A stretch of 64,000 nucleotides of DNA from Mycobacterium asiaticum DSM 44297 (GTDB lineage Bacteria > Actinomycetota > Actinomycetes > Mycobacteriales > Mycobacteriaceae), in contig NZ_HG964936.1 of the NCBI RefSeq assembly GCF_000613245.1, positions 1,167,172-1,231,171 on the forward strand. Reading direction: 5' to 3'. The notes beneath the pieces were generated by a model. That model searched no databases. It was not told the origin of the DNA and saw only the letters and a list, made by a program, of their open reading frames with translations. The position numbers and the translations under genes are program-made. Below are positions 51,782 to 60,623 of this stretch, one piece after another (position 1 is the stretch's first letter; every line of letters starts with the position of its first letter).

Positions 51782-51800
51782 AGATACCGATTGGTATATT
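51782..51800. promoter_or_regulatory. Operator-like dyad upstream of second AveC operon
   Basis: AGATACCGATTGGTATATT: perfect arms ATACC (51784-51788) and GGTAT (51793-51797) with a 4-bp spacer, followed by a -10-like TATATT (51795-51800). It lies in the 129-bp region between the TetR gene and the AveC-NorQ-NorD operon. Confidence 0.72.
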
Positions 51801-51866
51801 AGCAGCCGTCGCGGCTACTGGCCCGGAGCCGGCGCGGTACCGCGACCATCGGGAGGGAGACGCGTG

Positions 51867-53003
51867 ATGAGTAGCTTGTCGAGCATCGATGCGCTGTCCA
51901 GCGGGCAGGTGCAGCCGTCACCGAAGCCCGTCCGGATATGGGCGATCATCGGTGGTGCCATTCTGGCCTTCCAGCTCTATGTGTGGATCCGGTGGATCAC
52001 CGGGCCCAACTTCGAGCGAGTGCCCACTGGGCCCAGCGATCCGCCCATGTACATGAAAGCGATCCTGGTCACATGGACCGGGGTGATCATCGTCGGGCTA
52101 CCACTTAGCCTGTGGCACTTCATCATTCGACCGTGGCGCCGGGAGCGGCGAATCACGCTGGACGGCATGCTGCTGGTGGCCTGCGGCCTGCTGTTCTTCC
52201 AGGACCCCCTGCTGAATTACTTCAACACCTGGAGCACCTACAACACCTGGATGTGGAACCGCGGTTCCTGGGTGCAGGACATTCCCGGTTGGGTCTCCTT
52301 CGGCGAGCCGGGCCGCATGATGGCCGAACCCATCCTCATGAATGCGCCGGGTTACTCATTCGGGGTGCTGCTCTGCACGATGCTCGGCTGCTGGGTCATG
52401 CGGCGGGCCAAGGTGCGTTGGCCGAACATCAGCAATGTCAAGCTGATTGGCGTCCTGATCGTCTGGACCTTCTTCTTTGACTTTGTCATCGAGGGCTTGT
52501 TCCTGATGCCGATGGGACTCTTCACTTATCCCGGTGCCATCAAGGCACTCTCGATCAACGCCGGCACCTACTACCAGTGGCCGGTCTATGAAGGACTCAT
52601 GTGGGGAGGCGTGCAGGCGGGTCTGTGCGCGCTGCGCTACTTCACTGACGATCGTGGTCGCACCTTCGTCGAGCGGGGAGCCGAACACATCCAGGGCGGG
52701 TTCGCCAAACAGCAAATCACCCGGTTCCTCGCCATTTTCGCGGCGTGCAGCATGTTCTTCTTCGTCTGTTACAACATCCCCGCGCAATGGTTCGCACTGC
52801 ACGCTGAGTCCTGGCCGAAGGATTTGTTGGAGCGCTCCTACTTCACGATGGGCATCTGTGGGGACGGGACCGACCGGCTCTGTCCCGACCCGGCGCTGCC
52901 GATCCCGGGCAGGAACTCCGGCCACATCGATCCACAGGGCCGCTTCGTCCTTCCACCGGGCGTCACCCTGCCGACCATCGTTCCGTTCAAGCGGGGGAAC
53001 TGA
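51867..53003 (+). CDS. Spirocyclase AveC-family membrane protein (second full copy)
   Basis: 378 residues, closely paralogous to the gene at 49943: shared GPSDPPMYMKA, RRERRITLDGMLLVACGLLFFQDPLLNYFNTWSTYNTW, NAPGYSFGVLLC, FTYPGAIKALSINAGTYYQWPVYEGLMWGGVQ and ICGDGTDRLCPDP. ATG 51867 sits 7 nt after GGGAGGGAG. It is the first gene of an operon; the NorQ-like gene starts 1 bp after its stop. Multi-pass inner membrane protein. Confidence 0.86.
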   Translation: MSSLSSIDALSSGQVQPSPKPVRIWAIIGGAILAFQLYVWIRWITGPNFERVPTGPSDPPMYMKAILVTWTGVIIVGLPLSLWHFIIRPWRRERRITLDGMLLVACGLLFFQDPLLNYFNTWSTYNTWMWNRGSWVQDIPGWVSFGEPGRMMAEPILMNAPGYSFGVLLCTMLGCWVMRRAKVRWPNISNVKLIGVLIVWTFFFDFVIEGLFLMPMGLFTYPGAIKALSINAGTYYQWPVYEGLMWGGVQAGLCALRYFTDDRGRTFVERGAEHIQGGFAKQQITRFLAIFAACSMFFFVCYNIPAQWFALHAESWPKDLLERSYFTMGICGDGTDRLCPDPALPIPGRNSGHIDPQGRFVLPPGVTLPTIVPFKRGN

Positions 53004-53004
53004 A

Positions 53005-53826
53005 GTGCTGACCGAGAGCCGACCGCAGACGCTGCACTCGGCATCGGAGTCCCCGTTCTACCGGTCGGTCGGTGACGAGGTGGAGGTGTTCCGCGCTGCC
53101 GCACGCCGGGGCTTGCCGGTGTTGTTGAAGGGTCCCACCGGATGTGGGAAAACTCGCTTCGTTGAGGCGATGGCCCACCGCCTCGGGCGCGATTTGATCA
53201 CCGTTGCCGGACACGAGGACATGACGTCGGCGGACCTCGTAGGGCGGTTTCTGCTCAAGGGTGGCGAGACGGTCTGGGTGGACGGGCCGTTGACCCGTGC
53301 GGTCCGGACGGGCGCGATCTTCTATTTGGACGAGGTGGTGGAGGCGCGGCAGGACACGACCGTCGTGATCCATCCCTTGGCCGATCACCGTCGCGAGCTC
53401 CCGGTGGATCGGCTCGGCACCACACTGTCCGCGGCCCCCGGATTCCAATTGGTGATCTCCTATAACCCTGGCTATCAGAGTGTCCTGAAGAACCTCAAGG
53501 AGTCGACCCGCCAGCGCTTCATCGCGATCGAGCTGGAATTTCCTCCGGCCGAGACCGAGACCGAAGTCGTTGCCCATGAAGCCGGAATCGACCGGGAGAC
53601 AGCGCGTCTGCTGGTCAACCTGGGCAACGCGATCAGAAATCTCGATGGTTCACCGCTGCGGGAAGTGGCGTCCACCCGGATGTTGATCCTGGCCGGCGGC
53701 CTCGTCGCCGAAGGTCTGAGCCTGCGCAGTGCGGTCCACGCGGCGATCGTTCAGGTCCTCTCCGACGACCGGGATGTGGTGCATGCACTCGGTGAACTCG
53801 TGGATGCCGCACTGCCGCAACCGTGA
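53005..53826 (+). CDS. NorQ/CbbQ-type MoxR AAA+ ATPase
   Basis: 273 residues. Walker A GPTGCGKT at residues 43-50, Walker B AIFYLDEVVEA at about 105-115, and the sensor region LVISYNPGYQSVLKNLKESTRQRF. The length and sequence match NorQ/CbbQ, which work with a VWA partner to insert metal or remodel enzymes (NorB, Rubisco, others). GTG start 1 bp after the AveC stop; overlaps the NorD-like gene by 4 nt. The client is probably AveC (inference). Confidence 0.87.
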   Translation: MLTESRPQTLHSASESPFYRSVGDEVEVFRAAARRGLPVLLKGPTGCGKTRFVEAMAHRLGRDLITVAGHEDMTSADLVGRFLLKGGETVWVDGPLTRAVRTGAIFYLDEVVEARQDTTVVIHPLADHRRELPVDRLGTTLSAAPGFQLVISYNPGYQSVLKNLKESTRQRFIAIELEFPPAETETEVVAHEAGIDRETARLLVNLGNAIRNLDGSPLREVASTRMLILAGGLVAEGLSLRSAVHAAIVQVLSDDRDVVHALGELVDAALPQP

Positions 53827-55508
53827 CAGCCCTCGACCCCAACATCTTTCGGCTATTGGCCAGCCACGTCGCGGGCAGAGCGGTCGAGGTTGCAGAGTCA
53901 CCGACCGGCCAGGCCGCGCACACGGACGGGCAGGTCATCTTTGTCTCGGCTGGCGGCGGCGTAGCGCAACAGCGCCGCGAGATGCTGTTGCAGAGTGCAC
54001 TGCTGGGTGCGGGAAGTCTGGACCACAGCCTGGTCAAGTCATTGCGGACCCGTCCGTTGGTCGCGCGGCGTTATCTTGCCGTCGAAGGCCAACGGGTGAT
54101 CGACCAACTCGCTCAACGTCTTCCACTCGCCGCCGGGCTGATATCGGTTGTCGGTCCACGCACGGCAACGGCGGCCGAATCGCTGCAAGTCGCGCGGGGA
54201 CGAGCCGAGGTCGCCGATCCACCTCCGTGGTTCGGTGTGATCAAACCCGCGCGTCTGCTCGCGTCGGCCCCGACGTCCGGAGGTAGAGCGACCGACCAAG
54301 AACTGCAATTACAGTTCCGGCCAACCGATATGCCAGAGGTCGACGACTCTGGTGACGGGGATCGGTCGGGCTCGAGCAGGATCCTGAGATTGTTCGAGAA
54401 CCCGCTTTCCGGCTCACAGGCGCTGTCGGATTACTTTCGCAAGCTGTTCGGCAGTTCGCGCTCCGCCGGGCAGGGTGCCGCTGGTGCGGAATTGCGAGCG
54501 CGGGCCGTGCGGCGGGCCGACACGGCCGGTCCCGAGGCCCGGCCATTGCCCACCCGTATCCACTTCACCGACGACGGCAGACCCGGTGCTGCAGTCGGCG
54601 TGGGCGGGGCCTGGCATCCGGAATGGGACGCGCACCGCCGGCGCTACCGGGACCATTGGTGCCGGGTCATCGCGTTCCCGCTGACGGCGGCGGCCGACGT
54701 TACGGCCGCCGGAATCACGCACGACGACGTGCTCCGTCGGCGCTTGTCCCGGATCGGCCTTGGCCCCAAGCTATTGCGCGCCCGACCCGATGGCGACGAG
54801 CTCGACGTCGAGGCGCTGACGGACCTCTTCGTGGATCTGCGCTCCGGCTATTCACCGCCCGAAAACGTGTATCTAGACCGCCGCAAGCTCGAGCGCAATC
54901 TCGGCGTCCTGATCCTGCTCGATGCTTCGGGGTCGGCCACCGACACCGATTCGGAAGGTCTGGCCGTCCACGACCACCAACGCGCGGCGGCCGCTACGCT
55001 GGCCGCGACGCTAGAAGAACTCGGGGATCGCGTGGCGGTCTACGCCTTCCGCTCCCATGGCAGGCACGCCGTTCACCTGCCGGCAATCAAGACCTTCGGA
55101 CAACGATTCGGCGCTCTGGGACGAGCCCGGCTCAATCAGCTTCAGCCGTCCGGCTATACCCGGCTCGGGGCCGGGATCCGGGGTGCGGGCGAGATTCTCA
55201 AGACCGAGGCCGGCACCCCGAACAGGCTGCTCGTCGTGCTCACGGATGGTTACCCGTACGACGACGGTTACGAAGGCCGCTACGCCGAAGCCGACACCGC
55301 CACGGCACTGTCGGAGCTGCGCGGCGATGGCATCGCCTGCCTGTGTCTTTCCATCGGCCCTACTGCCGACACCCGCGCGCTGCAACGGGTTTTCGGCTCG
55401 GCCGGCTACGCCGGCGCCCCGACCCTGTCCGATCTGAGTCCGCGAATGGATGAGCTATTCCTGGGTTCGCTGCGCGAACTCGCCGCACCGAAACCGATCC
55501 GAGGGTGA
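53823..55508 (+). CDS. NorD/CbbO-like von Willebrand factor A protein
   Basis: 561 residues. The C-terminal VWA domain has the MIDAS motif DASGS near residues 367-371, the SGYTRLGAGIRGA loop, and LLVVLTDGYPYDDGYEGRY. The N-terminal 350 residues are predicted helical and charged. Known NorD/CbbO proteins pair with NorQ/CbbQ ATPases to activate client enzymes. It starts GTG in the stop of NorQ (GTGA) and is 3 bp upstream of the epimerase gene. Confidence 0.85.
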   Translation: MTALDPNIFRLLASHVAGRAVEVAESPTGQAAHTDGQVIFVSAGGGVAQQRREMLLQSALLGAGSLDHSLVKSLRTRPLVARRYLAVEGQRVIDQLAQRLPLAAGLISVVGPRTATAAESLQVARGRAEVADPPPWFGVIKPARLLASAPTSGGRATDQELQLQFRPTDMPEVDDSGDGDRSGSSRILRLFENPLSGSQALSDYFRKLFGSSRSAGQGAAGAELRARAVRRADTAGPEARPLPTRIHFTDDGRPGAAVGVGGAWHPEWDAHRRRYRDHWCRVIAFPLTAAADVTAAGITHDDVLRRRLSRIGLGPKLLRARPDGDELDVEALTDLFVDLRSGYSPPENVYLDRRKLERNLGVLILLDASGSATDTDSEGLAVHDHQRAAAATLAATLEELGDRVAVYAFRSHGRHAVHLPAIKTFGQRFGALGRARLNQLQPSGYTRLGAGIRGAGEILKTEAGTPNRLLVVLTDGYPYDDGYEGRYAEADTATALSELRGDGIACLCLSIGPTADTRALQRVFGSAGYAGAPTLSDLSPRMDELFLGSLRELAAPKPIRG

Positions 55509-55511
55509 AGC

Positions 55512-56492
55512 ATGAGAGTGTTGTTGACGGGTGCGCTTGGCAATATCGGCCTTTCGACGCTCGAGGCGCTGCTGCTCGAAGGCCACGACGTGGTCGCGTT
55601 CGATCTTCCGTCACGGCGAGCCCGAAAACTGGCCTCCTCCTTCGGGCCCCGGGTGCGCTTCGTGTGGGGCGATATCACGTCTGACGAATCGGTTGGGCAA
55701 GCGTTGCAGGACGTGGATGCAGTGATCCACCTGGCGGCCATCATTCCGCCCGCCTCGGAACGATCGCCCGCGCTGGCCCAGAAGGTGAACCTCGACGCGA
55801 CCCGGAACCTGATCGCGCGCATGGAAGAGTCGCTCACCGCCAAACGTCTCGTCTTCGCGTCGTCCGTTGGTGTGTGCGGCGACATCCAGGACCGTGAACC
55901 GCCGCTGCGGGTGGATATGCCGGTCTCACCGACTGACGAGTACGGCCGGCACAAGGTGGCCAGCGAGCAGGCAATCCGGCAGTCGGGGCTACAGTGGAGC
56001 ATCCTGCGGCTCGCGGCTGCCTCGCCCATCCACCTGCAGAGCCAGGATCCGAGCATCATGTTCGAATTCAGTCCCGACGCGCGATTCGAGTTTCTCCATC
56101 CCGCCGACGCGGGTACGGCGTTCGCCCGCGCGGTGGGCTGTGCGGAAGCGATCGGCAAGACCTTGTACATCGCCGGCGGAAAGAATTGCCGGACCACATA
56201 TTACGAATTCACCAATACGCTGATGGGTGCGATCGGAATCGGCCCCGTGCCAGCCGATGCATATGTTCAGACAACGCCGCCTCGGTTCTTCGGCGACTGG
56301 GTGGACACCGAAGAAAGTCAACGGCTGCTGCAGTACCAGTCGCGCGGCCTTGAGGACCAACTGCGGGATATGCGGCGGGAATTCGGCATGCTGGTGCCGC
56401 TGATCCGTCTCGTGCGCCCGCTGGCCACCTGGTTCGTGGTCCGGAGCTCGGCCTACCGCAAGGAGAACAGGGCGGCCGTTGGACGCGGCTAG
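55512..56492 (+). CDS. NAD-dependent epimerase/dehydratase or 3-beta-HSD-like
   Basis: 326 residues, extended SDR: N-terminal MRVLLTGALGNIGLSTLEALLLEGH (GxxGxxG), VIHLAAIIPPAS, catalytic Tyr-Lys in YGRHKVASEQ, and a substrate-binding domain with RFEFLHPADAGTAFA. Extended SDRs of this type include sugar epimerases and hydroxysteroid dehydrogenases. Fourth gene of the AveC-NorQ-NorD operon. Confidence 0.85.
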   Translation: MRVLLTGALGNIGLSTLEALLLEGHDVVAFDLPSRRARKLASSFGPRVRFVWGDITSDESVGQALQDVDAVIHLAAIIPPASERSPALAQKVNLDATRNLIARMEESLTAKRLVFASSVGVCGDIQDREPPLRVDMPVSPTDEYGRHKVASEQAIRQSGLQWSILRLAAASPIHLQSQDPSIMFEFSPDARFEFLHPADAGTAFARAVGCAEAIGKTLYIAGGKNCRTTYYEFTNTLMGAIGIGPVPADAYVQTTPPRFFGDWVDTEESQRLLQYQSRGLEDQLRDMRREFGMLVPLIRLVRPLATWFVVRSSAYRKENRAAVGRG

Positions 56493-56498
56493 AAAAAG

Positions 56499-57308
56499 CT
56501 AGATGAAGTCGGAACCGCCGTCGACGTTCACGGTCGCGCCGGTCACATACCCGTTGCGACGGGAGGCCAGATACGTTGTCACCGAAGCGATCTCCTCCGG
56601 AAGTCCGGCCCGGCCGAGGTCGCAGGGGTGATGGAAGGTCTTCTCCACCCAGCGCATGACGTCGTGCGGGTCGGACGAGTCCAGGCCGTCGACCGCCAGC
56701 GTATCCTTGAGCACCTCGGTGAAGCTGGCCGTCACGATTGTCCCGGGACATACGCAGTTCACCAGAATGCCTTCGGGGCCAAGGCTTTTGGAAAGGTTCT
56801 TGGTGACGCTGGACAGTGCGGACTTGGCCGCGGTGTAGGCCACCAGGTGCGGACTCTGCCGCTGGATGGAATGGGCGGACAGCGTCACGATGCGCGCCCA
56901 ATTCGCCGCCCGCAGTTGGGGGAGGGCGGCCCGAATCGACCGCACCGCCGACATCGTGCCCAGCTCGAACGCCGCATGCCAACCCGCGTCGTCGAGATCG
57001 TCGAACGACCCGGCGCTCGGCCCGACGGTGTGGATCAGCGCATTGAGAGAAGGCCACCGGTCGGCCACCGCGCCGAAGCCGGCGATGATCGATTGCGGGT
57101 CGGACACGTCCACTTCGACCGGCAGCACCTCGGGAGCGCCGGCCGAGCGAATCTTGGCGGCGGCGGCCTCGAGTGCGGCTCGGCCGCGGGCCATAACGGC
57201 CACCGAAGCGCCCTCAGCGCCCAAGCTCTCGGCGATGGCCAGTCCCATCCCTTTACTGCCTCCCGTGACGACCGCTGTCGCACCGGCAAAACCAAGATCC
57301 ATCGCCAT
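56499..57308 (-). CDS. Short-chain dehydrogenase/reductase
   Basis: 269 residues. Cofactor motif VTGGSKGMGLAIAESLGAEG, an atypical HTVG in the NNAG position, YTAAK catalytic pair and C-terminal GYVTGATVNVDGGSDFI. ATG 57308 has GAGG-type purines upstream; ATG 57302 is possible. Divergent from an LLM gene, convergent with the epimerase. Confidence 0.87.
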   Translation of the reverse strand: MAMDLGFAGATAVVTGGSKGMGLAIAESLGAEGASVAVMARGRAALEAAAAKIRSAGAPEVLPVEVDVSDPQSIIAGFGAVADRWPSLNALIHTVGPSAGSFDDLDDAGWHAAFELGTMSAVRSIRAALPQLRAANWARIVTLSAHSIQRQSPHLVAYTAAKSALSSVTKNLSKSLGPEGILVNCVCPGTIVTASFTEVLKDTLAVDGLDSSDPHDVMRWVEKTFHHPCDLGRAGLPEEIASVTTYLASRRNGYVTGATVNVDGGSDFI

Positions 57309-57391
57309 ACCTGCCTCGACCCGGGGGTGCAGCACGTCGCCGCTCCTTGCACGATAGCGGTAAGTCCGTTGAGGACCGATACGCTCGACGC

Positions 57392-58327
57392 ATGACGGAT
57401 CGTCCGAAACTCTCGCTGTACCTGCGCACTTTCAGCGACGGCCCAGAGCTGGACTGGCAAGGGACCCTTGACACCGCGCGCGCCATGGACGCAGCCGGCG
57501 TCGACCGGGTGGTGGTGTCCGACCACGTGGCGTTCGGTGAGAACCTGGCCGCCTACAGCGACCCGGCATTGGGTGGAACCGCGGGAGGACGCCAGCCGAC
57601 CGGCCCGGACGGGCACTGGATGGAACCAGTCGTGCTCCTGACTGCGGTGGCCGCCACCACGCAGCGCATCCGGCTGGGTACCGGGGTGTTGCTGGCCGCG
57701 CTACGACGTCCGGTGGTGCTGGCCAAGCAACTGGCCACCTTGGATGCCCTGTCGGGCGGCCGGGTGGACCTGGGTGTGGGTATCGGCTGGCAACGCGAGG
57801 AGTACGAGGCGGCAGGTTTGGCGTTCGAGCGGCGCGGGCGCCTGCTCGACCACACCCTCGAGGTATGCGAGGCGTTGTGGACCCAACAGCGCGCGGCCTA
57901 CCACTCGCCGGAATTGTCCTTCGACGGTATTCACCAGATGCCAAAACCGGTGCAGGCCGGAGGTATCCCGATCTGGGTCAGTGGAACGGTCAATCCGGCG
58001 GTGGCAAGACGACTGAGCAGGTTCGGAAAACGTTGGATTCCTTGGGGACCCGCCATCAGCGACCTCAAAGGCGCCGTGCCGGCCATGAAAAAGGCGATCG
58101 CTGACGCCGGCGGCGACCCGAGTGATCTGCAGGTGCAGGGGTCCGCGGCGCTGGCGAGATCATCCGACCGCTCGATTGACGTCGCCGCCTGCATCGACGC
58201 TGTGACACAGCTCGTGGCTGACGGAGCGACCGACATCCGGTTCAGCGGCGGGCTGCCGCGGGACCCCGCACACGCGGCCGAGGCTCTTGCTGAACTGGTC
58301 AGTGCCTTCCGGCGGGCCACCGACTGA
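57392..58327 (+). CDS. LLM class F420-dependent oxidoreductase
   Basis: 311 residues: LSLYLRTFSDGPELDWQGTLDTARAMDAAGVDRVVVSDHVAFGEN, TTQRIRLGTGVLLAALRRPVVLAKQLATLDALSGGRVDLGVGIGWQREEYEAAGL and IPIWVSGTVNPAVARRLSRFG. ATG 57392 follows a -10-like TACGCT by 6 nt and has no ribosome-binding site, suggesting leaderless translation. Substrate unknown. Confidence 0.87.
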   Translation: MTDRPKLSLYLRTFSDGPELDWQGTLDTARAMDAAGVDRVVVSDHVAFGENLAAYSDPALGGTAGGRQPTGPDGHWMEPVVLLTAVAATTQRIRLGTGVLLAALRRPVVLAKQLATLDALSGGRVDLGVGIGWQREEYEAAGLAFERRGRLLDHTLEVCEALWTQQRAAYHSPELSFDGIHQMPKPVQAGGIPIWVSGTVNPAVARRLSRFGKRWIPWGPAISDLKGAVPAMKKAIADAGGDPSDLQVQGSAALARSSDRSIDVAACIDAVTQLVADGATDIRFSGGLPRDPAHAAEALAELVSAFRRATD

Positions 58328-58891
58328 TCAGAAGCCGGCGACCAGCTTGCTGTACTGCGTGCAATAGGCGCGAACGGACACGGCGACGAAATCGTTGGCG
58401 TGGGCGGCGAAATCGGGACTGTCCTGCTGAAACTGCGCCGTTATCTGCTGGACGGTCATGCCGGCATCGAGGTTCTGGCACACCGTTTTCCCATTGTGTA
58501 CGGCCACGTCGGGATTGGCGAACTCGATGCCTTTCTCGTTGAGTGCCGCGATGTAGCGGCTGTCTTGGTCGGGCGTCGAAGAGACGGTGGTGGTCGTGGT
58601 TGCCGAGGCACGGCTTGACGCGGCGGTGGTGCCGGGGGGCTGCGCGGCGTTGCTCGATTTGTTGTCGGTCGCCATCACCCAGCCGACCACCACGATCACG
58701 ATCGCGAGCGCCAGGCACGTCAACAGCAGCGCGGCGGCGCGGCTCCAAGCGGTGAGCCAGCTCTGGTCGATGTCCGCAGGCGCGCCGGCGGACTGCTGGC
58801 GGTCATTGCCCTCGGCCGGCATATTCGTGACGGCCGGTACGTCGTTACCGCGCGACCACGCCAGGTTCCCCGATTCCTCCGGGTCGGACAT
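58328..58891 (-). CDS. DUF732 protein with N-terminal membrane anchor
   Basis: 187 residues: cytoplasmic acidic N-terminus, one transmembrane helix (ALLLTCLALAIVIVVVGWVM, about residues 52-74), a Thr/Ser/Ala-rich linker, then a C-terminal DUF732 domain (RYIAALNEKGIEFANPDVAVHNGKTVCQNLDAGMTVQQI ... VSVRAYCTQYSKLVAGF) with two conserved cysteines. DUF732 is common in secreted mycobacterial proteins. The ATG is 7 nt after a -10-like TACGAT, probably leaderless. Confidence 0.85.
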   Translation of the reverse strand: MSDPEESGNLAWSRGNDVPAVTNMPAEGNDRQQSAGAPADIDQSWLTAWSRAAALLLTCLALAIVIVVVGWVMATDNKSSNAAQPPGTTAASSRASATTTTTVSSTPDQDSRYIAALNEKGIEFANPDVAVHNGKTVCQNLDAGMTVQQITAQFQQDSPDFAAHANDFVAVSVRAYCTQYSKLVAGF

Positions 58892-58920
58892 GTGGGTCAT
58901 CGTAGTCTGCGGGCGCCAGG

Positions 58921-60621
58921 TCAGGTCAGGCGACGGTCGCGCCAGCGGGCGAAGCGGCCGCTTGGCGCCTGGATCGCGGCCATCACCGAACTCATCGACG
59001 ACGCCACCGACTTCGCGCGTTCCTGGGGCTCTGTGCTGGGTGCCGCGGGGGCGTCGCCTTCCCACCACGTCGGCTGCAACAGTGCCGATGTCACCGGGAT
59101 GGCCTTGTCGACGCTGTTTCGTCCCCAGCGGCACGCGCGGTCGATCGCGGCGGCCGACGGTGCCAGGTTGATCGGCGACAGGGTCCGTTCGAATCGGACC
59201 AGATGGTCGGCGTAGGGCAGGTTTCGCAGCATCTGTAGCTGAATCGCCTGCAGGATCGGCGCCAGCCACAGGTGTCGCGAATCCCATTGTGGGTGAAAGC
59301 AATCGAACGCCAGGTAGCAGGCATTGCGGGTACCGAGCTTGCCGTCGCGGACCCGCTTCCAGGCCAGTTCGACCGGGACATTGCTGGCCGCACCGCCATC
59401 GACAAGCGCGGCAATGTCCCGCTGGGCGCACAGTTCGTCGAGCAGCGGCAGCATGCGCGGGTCGCGGGTCTCGTGGTGCAGTACGCCGGGGATCGCCGAC
59501 GAGAACGATGCCGCGTCCAGGACGTCGAAGTCGAGCGCGGGATCGTCACCGGTGACGACGACCGGCTTGACCACGCGCAGGTCGATGAACGCCGACACCT
59601 GCCACATGCGCGCCGCGACCAGCGGCCCAATCCCGATGGGACGGAACGGAACTGACCGGCCCTGCAACGCCGCCAGTTCGGGACGGCGGAACCGGGAGGG
59701 CAGCGCCGCGTACGGTTGCCGGCGCACGCCGGCGATGACGACGTCGAACGGGATCGCCAGGTCCGACATCCGCAACCGTTCGCCGTCCTCGCGGCTGAGC
59801 AGCGCGTGGGCGAACTCGTCGAAGCGCAACGCGAACAACCCGGCCATGCCGTGGCGGCGGCGCAGCCGCTCCGGACCCAGAATGGCCCGATAGGACACCG
59901 TTTTGGCCCAATCGACGTACTCCTCGATGGGTACCGGCAGTTCCCGGGCCACCAGACTGCCCAGGATCGAACCGAACGACGAGCCGATCAGGTAGTCGGG
60001 TAGCTGGCCCGCCTCCAACAGGCGTTGCATGCCGCCGATATAGACGAAACCGGCGCCGCCGCCCCCGCCCAGGATCGTCACCAGCTTCTTGTAGCCGACC
60101 TCGGCGTCGAGTTCGGCGGCGCTGAAATCGTTGCGGTGGCGCTCGATTAGGACCGATCGTTGATCGTCCTGCTCGTCGCTCAGCCCCGTCAGCACCTCAC
60201 GCGCCGCCGTCAGCGCCTTGACCGGATCCGATTCCTCACGCAGCGGCGCGTACAGCGCGTCGATGACCCGGGACCGCCACGGCCCGACTTCTGCGCCCAC
60301 CGAGATGTCCCCGCGGCCGCGGCGGCCGCCGGGACCCGCCGCCCCGGGTTCGAAGTCGGCGAGCCGGGCGAAGTTGAGGATGTAGCGCAATCTGCGCAGT
60401 TCCTCGGAGGCCAGCACGTCCGGATGGGCCAGCTGATTGCGGACGAGCCGGTTCTCCATCTTCTGCAGCAGCACCGCCGGATCGGCGGCCGGTAGGTCGA
60501 CGGTGTCCAGGGCCGCTTCGGTCGCTTCGGTTTCGAGGTCCTCGGCCTCCTCGAGCAGATCCAGCTGGGGCCTGCGGCCGCCCCAGCGGCCGCGCAGCGC
60601 GTCGGCGAACGGGAGCTGCAT
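58921..60621 (-). CDS. Patatin-like phospholipase
   Basis: 566 residues. Oxyanion-hole glycine stretch ILGGGGGAGFVYIGGMQ, nucleophile GSSFGS (residues 213-218) and catalytic Asp in LVDGGAASNVP (about residue 408) form the Ser-Asp dyad of patatin lipases. An N-terminal 180-residue extension is charged, as in some larger mycobacterial patatins. It would hydrolyse membrane lipids. The gene lies 2 bp downstream of the SPFH gene on the same strand. Confidence 0.89.
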   Translation of the reverse strand: MQLPFADALRGRWGGRRPQLDLLEEAEDLETEATEAALDTVDLPAADPAVLLQKMENRLVRNQLAHPDVLASEELRRLRYILNFARLADFEPGAAGPGGRRGRGDISVGAEVGPWRSRVIDALYAPLREESDPVKALTAAREVLTGLSDEQDDQRSVLIERHRNDFSAAELDAEVGYKKLVTILGGGGGAGFVYIGGMQRLLEAGQLPDYLIGSSFGSILGSLVARELPVPIEEYVDWAKTVSYRAILGPERLRRRHGMAGLFALRFDEFAHALLSREDGERLRMSDLAIPFDVVIAGVRRQPYAALPSRFRRPELAALQGRSVPFRPIGIGPLVAARMWQVSAFIDLRVVKPVVVTGDDPALDFDVLDAASFSSAIPGVLHHETRDPRMLPLLDELCAQRDIAALVDGGAASNVPVELAWKRVRDGKLGTRNACYLAFDCFHPQWDSRHLWLAPILQAIQLQMLRNLPYADHLVRFERTLSPINLAPSAAAIDRACRWGRNSVDKAIPVTSALLQPTWWEGDAPAAPSTEPQERAKSVASSMSSVMAAIQAPSGRFARWRDRRLT

Positions 60622-60623
60622 GC

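Noticed and set aside
56492-56510. GCTAGAAAAAGCTAG as terminator
   Set aside because: The stem is only four base pairs (CTAG/CTAG) and not GC-rich, so pairing is too weak to call.
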